This document shows, piece by piece, positions 16,629-26,662 of a DNA stretch of 64,000 nucleotides. How positions within the stretch are numbered: the first letter of the stretch is position 1; every line of letters starts with the position of its first letter. Location of the stretch: positions 186,001 through 250,000 of the forward strand of contig NZ_JBHEBG010000002.1 in NCBI RefSeq assembly GCF_046557915.1, read 5' to 3'. Position numbers and translations under genes: made by a program. Source of the stretch: JBHEBG01 sp046557915 (GTDB taxonomy: Bacteria; Bacteroidota; Bacteroidia; Flavobacteriales; Flavobacteriaceae). The notes beneath the pieces were generated by a model. It did not search any database and was not told where the DNA came from. It saw only the letters and a list, made by a program, of their open reading frames with translations.

Positions 16629-18431
16629 ATGAGAAGAATAATAGTTTTAGGAATCATAGGCGTATTAGGATCTATCACCTTGTCCTATGCCCAAACCTCT
16701 GTAAAACTAGATCAAGATCTTGCAGGGGTCAATAACATCCCCAAAGAGACTGTTTTTGTGCATCACAATACTACTTTGTTGTTTGCAGGGGAACGACTCT
16801 ACTATAAAGTATATGGTTTAACCGCAAAAACAAAGCGTTTAAGCAGTCTTAGCAAAATGGGCTATGTAGCCTTAATAGGTGAAAATGGAAACACGGTATT
16901 TTCGCATAAAGTGAAATTAGATTCCGGACTTGGTTATGGCGACTTTTTAGTTCCTACGGATATTCCTTCGGGGAATTATAAATTGATAGGCTATACCAAT
17001 TGGATGAAAAACGAAGGACAGGCCTACTTTTTTCAGGACGATATAGGTATTATCAACCCATATTTGGAAAACCAGTCGGCGATCCTAGCTAAAAAAGATA
17101 ACACCCTTCCTTCAGCCTTGATGGATTCAACCCCCTCAGTTAAACCCTTAGTTACGCCCGAGGTTATATTACCCAAAAGGAAAACAAACCAGTATTTGTC
17201 GCTAAGCACTGACAAAGGAACCTATGCTTCCAGAAGCCTGGTAAGGGTTACCATAGACAAGATTGGAAGCGGGAATGTACATGGCAACTATTCACTTTCG
17301 GTAAGAAAGCTAGATCATTTAGAACATGGCGAAAAGCTTACAGCAGAAGGTTTCTCCAAAAAATTAAATCAAAATGGGGCAACACAAGCTGTTGTTGACA
17401 AAGAAATTTATCTCCCGGAACTTAGGGGGGAACTCATATCCGGAACAGTACTTCTTAAGGAAAACAATACACCAGCAGCAAATAAGCGAGTGGCTGTAGC
17501 TATTCCTGGGGACGACTTTATAGTGCAAGTGGGCAATACTAACAGTCAGGGAAAATTCTTCCTAAATCTAGATAAAACATATTCTGGGGTAGAAGCTATT
17601 GTTGAGGTTTTGGGAGAGGATAGGGACCAGTATACGCTTAGTTTGGATACCCATGGTTCTTTTGATCATAACAATTTGTCCTTTAAGGAACTAAGGATAA
17701 ATGCTGAAATGAAAGAACAAATACTAGAACGGAGTATTTTTAATCAGGTGGAAAATGCTTACATAGAACAAAAAGCCAATACCTTGACACCCTTGGAAGA
17801 GTCCATACCTTTTTACAGGAACTTTGTAGAAGTCTATGATTTGGACGATTATACCCGTTTTAAGACCCTTAGGGAAACTATGGTAGAAATAATAGACCAT
17901 GTGTGGTTTAAAAGAGTTGGTGGCGGAGCATTTATGTTTCAGGTTCGGGGTTACGATCCCTTTATAGATACCGGCATACTGCCCTTAGTGGTTGTAGATG
18001 GTTTCTTGGTGCAGGCCCATAACGATTTGGTGAACTACAATTCCAAAAAAGTTGATAAAGTTGCATTGTTACGAGAAAAATTTAGAATAGGCGCCCATAC
18101 CTTTCAGGGAATGGTGGCCATAGAAACGATCAACGGTGATTATAAACCCGTTTTAAATGGAGAACACATAAAAAAGATCACCTTGTTTAAACCCCAACCT
18201 GCCAAGCAGTATTTTTTGCAGCAGTACAGTCAGGCTTCCAATTCCGAAAGCGATCGGATACCTGATTTTAGAAACCAATTGCTATGGATACCCAATCTGA
18301 CATTCGATACCAACAGTAGTACTTTTGAATTTTTTACTTCGGATAATACAGGAAACTATGAAATAGCCTTGGAAGGATTTACAAAAGACGGAATACCCAT
18401 ATCGATAAGGGAAATAATCCAAGTAGAATAA
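16629..18431 (+). CDS. Secreted MG2-like protein with a TonB-plug-like C-terminal domain
   Basis: A 600-residue exported protein; the signal peptide is RIIVLGIIGVLGSITLSYAQ. The N-terminal part (about 25-130) has macroglobulin-like features: VFVHHNTTLLFAGERLYYKV followed by DIPSGNYKLIGYTNWM, as in MG2-type beta-sandwiches. The middle part contains further beta domains. The C-terminal region (about 417-500) contains FQVRGYDPF, LPLVVVDGFLV, VDKVALLRE and MVAIETINGDY, the same string of elements as a TonB receptor plug, but no beta-barrel follows. It ends the operon 14 bases after the second DUF4249 gene. A TTG nine bases upstream is in frame but unlikely as the start. Role unknown; a periplasmic partner or decoy plug for the receptor is inference. 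Confidence 0.75.
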   Translation: MRRIIVLGIIGVLGSITLSYAQTSVKLDQDLAGVNNIPKETVFVHHNTTLLFAGERLYYKVYGLTAKTKRLSSLSKMGYVALIGENGNTVFSHKVKLDSGLGYGDFLVPTDIPSGNYKLIGYTNWMKNEGQAYFFQDDIGIINPYLENQSAILAKKDNTLPSALMDSTPSVKPLVTPEVILPKRKTNQYLSLSTDKGTYASRSLVRVTIDKIGSGNVHGNYSLSVRKLDHLEHGEKLTAEGFSKKLNQNGATQAVVDKEIYLPELRGELISGTVLLKENNTPAANKRVAVAIPGDDFIVQVGNTNSQGKFFLNLDKTYSGVEAIVEVLGEDRDQYTLSLDTHGSFDHNNLSFKELRINAEMKEQILERSIFNQVENAYIEQKANTLTPLEESIPFYRNFVEVYDLDDYTRFKTLRETMVEIIDHVWFKRVGGGAFMFQVRGYDPFIDTGILPLVVVDGFLVQAHNDLVNYNSKKVDKVALLREKFRIGAHTFQGMVAIETINGDYKPVLNGEHIKKITLFKPQPAKQYFLQQYSQASNSESDRIPDFRNQLLWIPNLTFDTNSSTFEFFTSDNTGNYEIALEGFTKDGIPISIREIIQVE

Positions 18432-18518
18432 CATAATATATAAATATGGTATTAAATTTATAATATGTATGTAATTATTTTATAAAGACTTATTTTTACC
18501 CCCAGTTAGAACAGTTTT

Positions 18519-20054
18519 ATGCTTACAAAGGCTTTTGGTAGTGCTGTTTTTGGGGTAGAAGCCACTACAATAACCATAGAAGTAAACGTTGACAAAGGTA
18601 TAGGTTACCACTTGGTAGGATTACCCGATAATGCCATAAAAGAAAGCAACTACCGTATAGCGGCGGCACTACAGAACAACGGTTACAAGATTCCCGGAAA
18701 GAAAATTACAATAAATATGGCTCCGGCGGATCTGCGCAAAGAAGGCTCTGCGTACGATCTTACGTTGGCCTTGGGCATATTGGCCGCTTCCAGGCAGATT
18801 AAATCCCCGGAGATGGATAAGTACATTATTATGGGTGAATTGTCTTTGGATGGCAGTGTACAGCCCATAAAAGGAGCCTTGCCTATAGCCATAAAAGCAC
18901 AAGAGGAGGGCTATAAAGGTTTTATTTTGCCCCTGGCCAACGTAAGGGAAGCCGCTATAGTTAACAATCTGGAGGTTTTTGGTGTTGAAAACATCAAAGA
19001 AGTAATCAATTTTTTTGATAAGGATGTTCCCTTAGCGCGAACCATAATAGATACCCGCGCAGAATTTTATAAAAAGCTTGAATTTCCGGAGTTCGATTTC
19101 TCCGATGTAAAGGGTCAGGAAAGTATAAAACGTTGTATGGAAATAGCTGCGGCAGGCGGACACAACATTATTTTAATTGGTCCGCCAGGCGCCGGAAAAA
19201 CAATGTTGGCAAAAAGGTTGCCTTCCATTTTACCGCCAATGACACTACATGAGGCCTTAGAGACCACTAAAATACACAGTGTGGTGGGCAAGGTTAAGAA
19301 CATGGGACTTATGAGTCAAAGACCCTTCCGGAGTCCTCATCATACTATTTCCGACGTAGCTTTGGTAGGAGGGGGGGCGTATCCCCAACCAGGGGAGATT
19401 TCACTTTCGCATAACGGCGTACTTTTTTTGGACGAGCTGCCCGAGTTTAAACGGGGGGTTTTGGAAGTGATGCGTCAACCGTTGGAAGATAGGGAGGTTA
19501 CCATATCACGCGCTCGTTTTACAGTTACCTATCCCAGTAGTTTTATGTTGGTGGCCAGTATGAACCCTAGTCCAGGAGGTTATTTTAATGACCCTAACGC
19601 CCCGGTAACTTCTTCACCAATGGAAATGCAACGTTATTTGGGTAAAATTTCGGGTCCGCTTTTAGATCGTATCGATATCCACATAGAGGTGACCCCGGTG
19701 CCGTTTGAAAAACTGTCCGAGGATAGAAAGGGGGAAAGTAGTTTGGAAATTCGACAGCGGGTAACAGCGGCAAGAGAAGTCCAAACAGAACGTTTTAAAG
19801 TACTCGATAACGTACACTACAATGCCCAAATGAATACCAAGCAGATTAGGGAATACTGCAGGTTGGATAATGCTTCCAAAGAATTGCTAAAAGGCGCTAT
19901 GGAAAGGCTCAATCTGTCGGCAAGAGCCTATGACCGTATTCTAAAAGTAGCCCGTACCATTGCTGATCTTGGCGGTTCCCAAGAGGTGAACGGCGAACAT
20001 ATTGGGGAGGCCATTCAATATCGTAGTTTGGATAGAGAAGGGTGGTTGGGGTAG
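18519..20054 (+). CDS. comM: YifB/ComM family Mg-chelatase-like AAA+ ATPase
   Basis: A cytoplasmic AAA+ protein of 511 residues, the family's normal length. The N-terminal ChlI/Lon-protease-like domain (1-165) begins MLTKAFGSAVFGVEA. Walker A GPPGAGKT is at 221-228 and Walker B GVLFLDELPEF at 300-310. The C-terminal winged region has the typical LSARAYDRILKVARTIADL. In Vibrio and Acinetobacter, ComM is a hexameric branch-migration helicase that extends recombination tracts in natural transformation. Many non-competent bacteria also carry it. It is alone, about 90 bases after the envelope operon, with a TTATTTTTA box upstream that could be its promoter. Confidence 0.93.
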   Translation: MLTKAFGSAVFGVEATTITIEVNVDKGIGYHLVGLPDNAIKESNYRIAAALQNNGYKIPGKKITINMAPADLRKEGSAYDLTLALGILAASRQIKSPEMDKYIIMGELSLDGSVQPIKGALPIAIKAQEEGYKGFILPLANVREAAIVNNLEVFGVENIKEVINFFDKDVPLARTIIDTRAEFYKKLEFPEFDFSDVKGQESIKRCMEIAAAGGHNIILIGPPGAGKTMLAKRLPSILPPMTLHEALETTKIHSVVGKVKNMGLMSQRPFRSPHHTISDVALVGGGAYPQPGEISLSHNGVLFLDELPEFKRGVLEVMRQPLEDREVTISRARFTVTYPSSFMLVASMNPSPGGYFNDPNAPVTSSPMEMQRYLGKISGPLLDRIDIHIEVTPVPFEKLSEDRKGESSLEIRQRVTAAREVQTERFKVLDNVHYNAQMNTKQIREYCRLDNASKELLKGAMERLNLSARAYDRILKVARTIADLGGSQEVNGEHIGEAIQYRSLDREGWLG

Positions 20055-20248
20055 ATCTTATGAGCTGAGGGTTTAACCTTCTGCTGTCTTGGTTAATTAT
20101 GGATACAAAATTTTGTTATGACAGCCACTTAATATTATAATAAATAAGATTTAAATTCCTTCATTTTTTTGTTATTTTTCTTACATTTACAAAAATTTAT
20201 TATCAATTAATTATTAAAGAAGACACTTTTCTAAATCAATTTTTAAAA

Positions 20249-22027
20249 ATGAAAAAGAAAGCACTCAGAGGCATTTTATACATGCTGTTAATTACTCTTT
20301 TATACGGATGCAACGTGGATGAGGAAAATGTAATTACGGATAATTCTATTGTTGAAATAGAAGGTGAGAGTTTTCGCCTGGTATCTCCTTCTGGTAATAA
20401 CGCACAGGCTATTAACGCTGCATTGTTATTAGACAATGTTTTGTTAGAAGACACTACATATATAATTAACCAAGCAATAATTGATATCCCTTCCGATAGA
20501 AAAATAATGGGAAAATCTAGAAGCATCATAAAGACTGATTTCACAAGTCATAATAACGGCCTAACGTATGCATTTAGGGTTGATGGTAAAAGTAATGTAG
20601 AAATTTCCAAAATATCTTTTGAAGTTGGAAATAGACTAATTGTAAATGGAAATCCCCTAAATCAAAGTATCATTGATATTAGAAATTCTAACAATGTAAA
20701 AGTGACCAATTGTTCATTTTATGGTCATCAAAACGATGGCGAAGATCGAGGAGCCTGCATTTCCTCTACTAGTTCTGAATACATCGAAATTAGAGAGAAT
20801 ATTGCAGAGGGTCATTGGGCGAGAAATTTTGGTTTTAATATAGGTACTAAACATTTTTGGTGTGAAGACAATATTATCAAAAATAATAACAATGACGTCG
20901 CTAATTATGATATAGACTATAAACAAAGAAAAGAGGGAAATATTCCCTTCTTAAAAGGCAATGGAGGATTCGGTATTCATACCAATAATAGTGAACATGG
21001 AGTGATAAAGAATAATTACATATTTAATAATGGAAGGGAACCCTTAAATATTAATGGAGGTTCTCGCGATATTGTTATTGCCGGTAACGTTATAAATGGC
21101 ACTGGTGATGGAGGGATCTTATTAGGAATAGATCCGGAATTTTCCAATCCCATAACAAGAATTACTGTACAGGGAAACTATATTGAAGGATGTCATGCAG
21201 CAGGAGTTGTGTTAAATGACGAAATAGATGATACCTCCTTTGTAAATATCTTGAATAATGTGTGTTTAAACAATGGCCTTTTTAACGTTCCTAGTACTGG
21301 TCATCTGATATTTGAATCCGGAATATATGTAGCTGGGTCCTATGTTTCAGTTATTGGTAACGTTTTACAAGCCTCTTCAGGTTTTGAACAGTTTCAAAGA
21401 AATGGGATTTATATACAGGATTCATATGGTCAAAATGTGTTAAGCGATCCTTTTGTTTTAATATCGGGCAATTCTTATACAAACCAGCAAAATAATATTG
21501 GAATTACTCATTCCTCAGGACCAAAAGTAAATTATCAGCTTGATATTCAAGATGGTATTGAGGAAGAATACCCTGCGCTTTTTGATTTAACCACAGTTGG
21601 TGGAATTCCTGCATGGGAAAATAATTTGACCGAATGGAGACGAAATACAAACGGCGGTGACGCAGGTGGGAAAGTGAATGCAGGTATAGATGGCAATAAC
21701 TGTTTATTTTCCAAAAATGGAGGTTATCATGAGCTGAAGTTAATAAACAACAGCCTGTTAACAGGTAAAAATGTAATACTATCTTTTTATGCCAAAAATG
21801 TTTCTACTACAAATAGTAGTGGCAGTTTGGTGGTACAGTATAGTTTCATGGGGATATCAAAAGTTATAAATATGTCACTTGATTTGGAAGATGAATGGAA
21901 GAAGTATGTTTTTAGAATACCCACTAGGCCTGAGGGTTATGACGTATTGAAATTTGATTTTAGAACCCAAACAGGAGAGATTTATTTTGACAAGATTAAG
22001 GTTTCAACGATGGATTTTAATTTTTAA
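20249..22027 (+). CDS. Right-handed beta-helix lipoprotein with C-terminal carbohydrate-binding-like domain
   Basis: An exported lipoprotein of 592 residues with lipobox LLYGC (Cys at about 24). Residues about 70-450 form parallel beta-helix rungs full of Asn and Gly (for example NNSEHGVIKNNYIFNNGREP and NGGSRDIVIAGNVINGTGDG), as in pectate-lyase-like and NosD-type proteins. The last 120 residues look like a jelly-roll carbohydrate-binding module, ending in TGEIYFDKIKVSTMDF. This suggests a surface polysaccharide lyase, epimerase or binding protein, but I cannot identify catalytic residues. Base and codon use are more AT-rich than in comM just upstream, and the gene has no partner, which fits an acquired single gene. 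Confidence 0.75.
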   Translation: MKKKALRGILYMLLITLLYGCNVDEENVITDNSIVEIEGESFRLVSPSGNNAQAINAALLLDNVLLEDTTYIINQAIIDIPSDRKIMGKSRSIIKTDFTSHNNGLTYAFRVDGKSNVEISKISFEVGNRLIVNGNPLNQSIIDIRNSNNVKVTNCSFYGHQNDGEDRGACISSTSSEYIEIRENIAEGHWARNFGFNIGTKHFWCEDNIIKNNNNDVANYDIDYKQRKEGNIPFLKGNGGFGIHTNNSEHGVIKNNYIFNNGREPLNINGGSRDIVIAGNVINGTGDGGILLGIDPEFSNPITRITVQGNYIEGCHAAGVVLNDEIDDTSFVNILNNVCLNNGLFNVPSTGHLIFESGIYVAGSYVSVIGNVLQASSGFEQFQRNGIYIQDSYGQNVLSDPFVLISGNSYTNQQNNIGITHSSGPKVNYQLDIQDGIEEEYPALFDLTTVGGIPAWENNLTEWRRNTNGGDAGGKVNAGIDGNNCLFSKNGGYHELKLINNSLLTGKNVILSFYAKNVSTTNSSGSLVVQYSFMGISKVINMSLDLEDEWKKYVFRIPTRPEGYDVLKFDFRTQTGEIYFDKIKVSTMDFNF

Positions 22028-22243
22028 AACGATTATTAAAAAGAACTATCAAAAAAATACGTGGACTTTTCGAAGGAAAACTTACAGCAATTAGCTATTT
22101 CTATTGTTAGTGGTTAGCTTATTTTACTTATTACCATGTCATACTTTATATTATGGTTACCGGAAAACTCCTTATGAGTTTTAAGATTCTTTACTTTTTC
22201 AATTAAACTTTGCCCCATTCCTAAATGACCTAACTTTTCTCGA

Positions 22244-22651
22244 TTATTGAAATACCTCGCTAATTTGAACAACTGGTTGAATGTTGGTATAGTTGGGGAT
22301 GTCGCTAACAATTTTTTCTGCATTGGGTCCAAAAGAATTTTGATAGGCCGAAAGCTGGTCAAAGTACAAATATCCAATGGCCAAATACGGAATTGGTTCA
22401 TCGGGCGTTCGGCCGGCAATTCCCTTATCAATCGTTAATAGCTTTAAGGAGTCCCCCAATAAATTTGCGACCATTGGCATGTGCTTATTGGAATAGTAGT
22501 CCATATCAAATGTTTTATCCTCCCCATTCGGATAGAAGATGGCTACCTTAATCATACCCTTTTTTATTTTAGCGTTGTCTGCTGATTTATTTTGCTGACA
22601 GCTGAATAAAATTCCGAGGGCAACAAGTAGAAGGCTAATTTTTGTTTTCAT
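22244..22651 (-). CDS. EthD-domain lipoprotein
   Basis: A 135-residue exported protein. The leader LLLVALGILFSC ends in a lipobox cysteine. The mature part is a single EthD/ferredoxin-like (dimeric alpha-beta barrel) domain, recognised by IKVAIFYPNGEDKTFDMDYY followed by NKHMPM and the central IPYLAIGYLYFD. EthD proteins are usually cytoplasmic small stress or degradation proteins; the lipoprotein form is common in Bacteroidota and has no known role. The regulator gene upstream on the same strand (22852-23685) could control it, but the 200-base gap argues against a simple operon. Confidence 0.82.
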   Translation of the reverse strand: MKTKISLLLVALGILFSCQQNKSADNAKIKKGMIKVAIFYPNGEDKTFDMDYYSNKHMPMVANLLGDSLKLLTIDKGIAGRTPDEPIPYLAIGYLYFDQLSAYQNSFGPNAEKIVSDIPNYTNIQPVVQISEVFQ

Positions 22652-22851
22652 ATTTGGTTAATTTAAATGGTTTGACATATTAAAGTTTCAATCCGTTAAA
22701 TTTTGTTTTCGGTACGATGTTTTTGAACGCGGGTCAATAATTGGGGTATAGGTACTGACGGAACTCAATTTATATAAACTAAGATAGTTTATTTGGATTA
22801 CACAACTGATGATTTGGATTTTATATGTTTTTTGAATGGATTGCGGGGCCA

Positions 22852-23685
22852 TTAATCCAATTTAGTCCAAAGTGTACTGTTTTTACCGATATTGGTAATG
22901 GTGGAAAAAAGTTTTTTTGGAGAAAGGCCTACCAGAGTCTTATAATTTTTTATAAAGGTAGATTGGTCATAATAGTTACTATCGTATGCAATATGGGTTA
23001 GTTTTGAACGACTATCATATTGATGTAGGGCATTTCTAAATTTCAGTAGCACTTTAAATTTACTTGGTGTTGTAAGAAGATGTCTTTGAAACTTTCTAAG
23101 TAATGTTTTTCGGTTTATCTCTAATTTTTGCGCAGCATCATTAACCAAAAAATCTGACTTATCATAAACCATTTTTTTTATTAGTTTTTCAAAATCCCTA
23201 TCCTTAAACCCAATATATCTGTCTGTAAAATAAGCATCTAATAAAGCGCACTTTTTGTCGATATCAGTTTCATCATAGAGCTTGTTTCCCAATTCGGTGA
23301 ATGAAGCTCCAAAGTATTGAAATGGGGTAATTACGTCTTTCGAAATTTTGTTTAAGTTACAATCGATAAAATGGTTTAGTCCCAAGGGTTTAAATACAAT
23401 TCCTATTTTATAGTTTGAACCGATCAAGGTAACCGACCTCGATACATTATGATTAGAGGTATAAAAGCATTTGATGCATTTGGTATTAACAGATTTTATA
23501 GTTCTACCTTCATCATTCCATCTAACTTCTGCATTTTTATAAAAATTAATTACGGTATTATAATGGGGATAGTAGATAACGGTATATTCTTTATCATCAT
23601 TGGTTACATTGTGAAAGTAATAGTAATCAATAACATGGGACAGTAAGGAAGTTTTGGGTTTTATTGAAGTGAATTCTTCGACCAT
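22852..23685 (-). CDS. AraC family transcriptional regulator
   Basis: A 277-residue cytoplasmic regulator. The N-terminal half (1-150) looks like the DUF6597-type sensory domain of Bacteroidota AraC proteins, with KPLGLNHFIDCNLNKIS at its end. The C-terminal two-helix DNA-binding domain spans about 165-265: VNDAAQKLEINRKTLLRKFQ is the first HTH and LTHIAYDSNYYDQSTFIKNY the second, with GLSPKKL closing it. It is divergent from the serine hydrolase gene at 23886, with a 200-base shared intergenic region. It may therefore control that gene, the EthD gene, or both. The effector is unknown. Confidence 0.88.
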   Translation of the reverse strand: MVEEFTSIKPKTSLLSHVIDYYYFHNVTNDDKEYTVIYYPHYNTVINFYKNAEVRWNDEGRTIKSVNTKCIKCFYTSNHNVSRSVTLIGSNYKIGIVFKPLGLNHFIDCNLNKISKDVITPFQYFGASFTELGNKLYDETDIDKKCALLDAYFTDRYIGFKDRDFEKLIKKMVYDKSDFLVNDAAQKLEINRKTLLRKFQRHLLTTPSKFKVLLKFRNALHQYDSRSKLTHIAYDSNYYDQSTFIKNYKTLVGLSPKKLFSTITNIGKNSTLWTKLD

Positions 23686-23885
23686 AGCTTACCATAAATT
23701 AGGAATGCGTTAAGCTGGTTATAAATATACTAACATTCAATAAGTTTTTGTAAGTCCAGATTTTTTCTAATTACTAGATGTCCGTTTGCTCTTATTAAGG
23801 CTATTGAAATAAGGTGTCCCAAAAATACAATTCCATGATGTATGGGTTATCGATATTTGTTAAGATCAAAAAAGGTTAACCCATT

Positions 23886-25406
23886 ATGAAAAAGAAAATC
23901 ATCTCATTAATTTCCATATCCATTATTAGCTGGGCAACGCAAGCTCAGACACTTCCTATCTTTATAACCGATAGTCTGGATAGCTATATAGATAGGAATC
24001 TAGAAGAATGGGGTCTTCCAGGACTTTCTTTGGCCATTATTAAAGATGGTAAAACCGTACACCTCAAAGGGTATGGCGTCAGATCAATTAAGACCAAAGA
24101 ACCGGTTAATGAAAACACCCGGTTCCAGATTGCTTCAATTACTAAATCTTTTACCGCCACGACATTGGCAATTTTGCAAGAAGAGAAGAAATTGTCTCTG
24201 GACGATAAAGTAATTTCATGGTTACCATACTTTCGGTTAAAAGATAGTACTCTTACAAGACAGGTAGATATTGAGGACCTGCTGTCTCACCGTATCGGTT
24301 TTGGCAACCATCAAGGAGATCTCGATTTTGGCAGACCTCCGGAGACACGGAAAGAGATTGTTGAGCAAATGTCCAGTCTTGAAACCACCAAAAAGTTTAG
24401 AGCCAGCTATGGTTATTCTAATAAGGCATTTGTTGCCGCCGGCGAAATAATAAGCAAGGTTACGGGCAAATCGTGGGAAGAAAGTGTAACGGAAAAAATA
24501 TTTACACCCTTAAACATGAGCCGTACGGAACCTCACTTCAAAAAAGATCAAACATATCTGAACATTGCCCATCCTCATACGATTTTTCAAGGTGAGCAGG
24601 TAATGATGGATTTTGTGCCCATGGATGTAGTAGCGCCAGCCGGAGCCATTGTCTCCAGCGCTAAAGATATGAGTCATTGGTTAAGGGCCCAATTGGCCGA
24701 TGGAATATTTAATGGAGATGTGGCTATCCCGAGGAGGGCAATTAAAATGACAAGACGAGTCAACAATATTCAAGGATTAATGCAATCCAAAAAAGCTCGT
24801 ACACATTTCTATGCCTATGGGTTGGGATATTATATAAGGGATGTTGAGGGTTACCTAACTTTTCAACATAATGGTGGCGGGTACGGCTTCTCCACCAATC
24901 ATGTTATAGTTCCGGAAAAAGAGTTGGCATTCGTAATCTTGACAAACAATGATGTTAGTGAATTTTATATGGATTTGACCAATATGATTTTGGATGCCTT
25001 TTTGGAAATACCTTTTACGGATCATTCTGCTAATTCTCTTGAATCGTATAAAGCAGAGCAACTCCAGGAAGCTTACCTCAGAGATTCCATTAATACGATA
25101 CTTAAAATGGATTTAAAGCCCTCCGTACCTTTGAAAGCATTCGCCGGAACCTATGAAAACAAAGATGTTGGGTATTTGACCGTTGGATATAAAGATGGGA
25201 AAATAAAAATGTCCCTGCCCGACTACCTAAATGTACAAGGGAAAATGAACTACCTTGGAAATAATACATTTTTATGCACTTTTACAAATTATGATTATGG
25301 TGTTGTTGAAATACCGTTTGATCTTAGTAAGAAAGAGGTAAGAGGTTTTAATCTCATGGTACCCAATTTTGAGGACACTAACTATTATTTTAGAAAAATA
25401 AGGTAG
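23886..25406 (+). CDS. Serine hydrolase, class C beta-lactamase-like
   Basis: An exported 506-residue enzyme with signal peptide KIISLISISIISWATQAQ. All three active-site motifs of the beta-lactamase/transpeptidase family are present: SITK at 84-87 (nucleophile Ser84, Lys87), YSN at 177-179 and HNG at 328-330. The last 110 residues form a small beta domain (FAGTYENKDVGYLTVGYKDG), as in DUF3471-tailed serine hydrolases. Such proteins may be esterases, D-aminopeptidases or amide hydrolases as well as beta-lactamases; resistance should not be assumed. It is divergent from an AraC regulator, which is a common arrangement for a regulated enzyme gene. Confidence 0.88.
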   Translation: MKKKIISLISISIISWATQAQTLPIFITDSLDSYIDRNLEEWGLPGLSLAIIKDGKTVHLKGYGVRSIKTKEPVNENTRFQIASITKSFTATTLAILQEEKKLSLDDKVISWLPYFRLKDSTLTRQVDIEDLLSHRIGFGNHQGDLDFGRPPETRKEIVEQMSSLETTKKFRASYGYSNKAFVAAGEIISKVTGKSWEESVTEKIFTPLNMSRTEPHFKKDQTYLNIAHPHTIFQGEQVMMDFVPMDVVAPAGAIVSSAKDMSHWLRAQLADGIFNGDVAIPRRAIKMTRRVNNIQGLMQSKKARTHFYAYGLGYYIRDVEGYLTFQHNGGGYGFSTNHVIVPEKELAFVILTNNDVSEFYMDLTNMILDAFLEIPFTDHSANSLESYKAEQLQEAYLRDSINTILKMDLKPSVPLKAFAGTYENKDVGYLTVGYKDGKIKMSLPDYLNVQGKMNYLGNNTFLCTFTNYDYGVVEIPFDLSKKEVRGFNLMVPNFEDTNYYFRKIR

Positions 25407-25624
25407 GAAACTATCCCTAATCAAGGATTGAAATGTTTGGAAAAAAGTAATGCGTTTTTGGAACCAACTACCAGAATTTAAAATCTGACCGTTAAAAGCA
25501 ATGCTCTTTATGGGCAGCAGCAAAGATTAACACCAATACCAAGACCTGCTTTGATCGGTTTTGCCTAGCGTTGTTTTAATGCCATTACTTGCTTAACCAA
25601 CCGCTTCGACGTTCTATGGTTAAT

Positions 25625-26590
25625 CTAGTCACAATTAACTTGGAACAAGGGTTTTTCAATTATTTTATACTTAGCAGACTTTTTACTGCGCTCCATTAAA
25701 GCCGAATATGCGTAGATTATTGACATATCTTCATACGATTCTTCAGAATTAATGTGTTCTACGCCTTCAACATAGTATTCAGCATCTATAAACGCATTTT
25801 TTTGTTCATTGAACACATGGTGTTCGTTTATGTCTCGGTAGACTTCTTCATCGAGCCGTCCAAATTTGTTATAAGATGGGTTTAGGTAGATCGTATCTTT
25901 ATTTGATTCCATCTCAATAAATTTTTTAATGAATTCTAGGTCTTCACCAACTTCATCTAAAGGGCTTCGTTCCTTAGCATTATGCTCCTCAAAATAAAGT
26001 TTGTCGTTTTTGAATTCTACAAAGAATGGTTGGGCTTCATAATTATCTATTTCAATAAAATTTGCTACGAAATCATTATACCCATCCGGATTTTCGATTG
26101 TAGTTATTAAATTATCTATATCGCCATACCGAATAAACATGAATGAAATACTATGAGCAATTGTTTTAAAGGTGTACGCATAAGGAGGAGAAAAACAGTT
26201 TGCTCCTATATTAAATACCCGCTGTAAGGTATGTTCTTCTGCTTCTGTTGTTCTGAGTTGGATAAATGTTTCGCTATTTTCAAAACCGTCAAAAAAGATT
26301 TTTGTATTGCCGTTTAGGTTCTTATTATGTCTTCCGGATAACTCAAATTTACTTTCTTTAATATTGGGCGTAAACTTAAAAATATTGTCTTCTGTAAATT
26401 TCCAGTTTCCAGTTATGATGCCTCCAAAATAAGTAATGGCATAATTGCCATTTTCCAACACAAACAAATGACTTCCCCCTTCTGGCGAAGAAGATCCTAG
26501 ATTATATAAACCCGTTATATCCGGAACGTTTTGAGCGTTTGCCAAATTTGATATGATAATTGTAATTAGTAAAAGTATGTTCTTTTTCAT
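25625..26590 (-). CDS. Exported protein of unknown function
   Basis: I do not recognise this family. The 321-residue product has a clear signal peptide (MKKNILLLITIIISNLANAQ). The first 90 residues resemble the small beta-sandwich seen in many flavobacterial secreted proteins: DITGLYNLGSSSPEGGSHLF then GIITGNWKFTEDNIFKF. The remainder is acidic and rich in Glu, Asn, Tyr and Phe. It contains several cysteines (one in NCFSPPY and one in the C-terminal VNCD) that could form disulfides. It lies between two unrelated genes with gaps on both sides, so the neighbours give no clue. AT-rich composition matches the surrounding accessory stretch. Confidence 0.65.
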   Translation of the reverse strand: MKKNILLLITIIISNLANAQNVPDITGLYNLGSSSPEGGSHLFVLENGNYAITYFGGIITGNWKFTEDNIFKFTPNIKESKFELSGRHNKNLNGNTKIFFDGFENSETFIQLRTTEAEEHTLQRVFNIGANCFSPPYAYTFKTIAHSISFMFIRYGDIDNLITTIENPDGYNDFVANFIEIDNYEAQPFFVEFKNDKLYFEEHNAKERSPLDEVGEDLEFIKKFIEMESNKDTIYLNPSYNKFGRLDEEVYRDINEHHVFNEQKNAFIDAEYYVEGVEHINSEESYEDMSIIYAYSALMERSKKSAKYKIIEKPLFQVNCD

Positions 26591-26662
26591 TGCTAAAACA
26601 AAAATATTGGTAAGCCGAAACCTTTTTCGTTTAATGAACTCCAGAATGGGTAAGTTCTTGCA

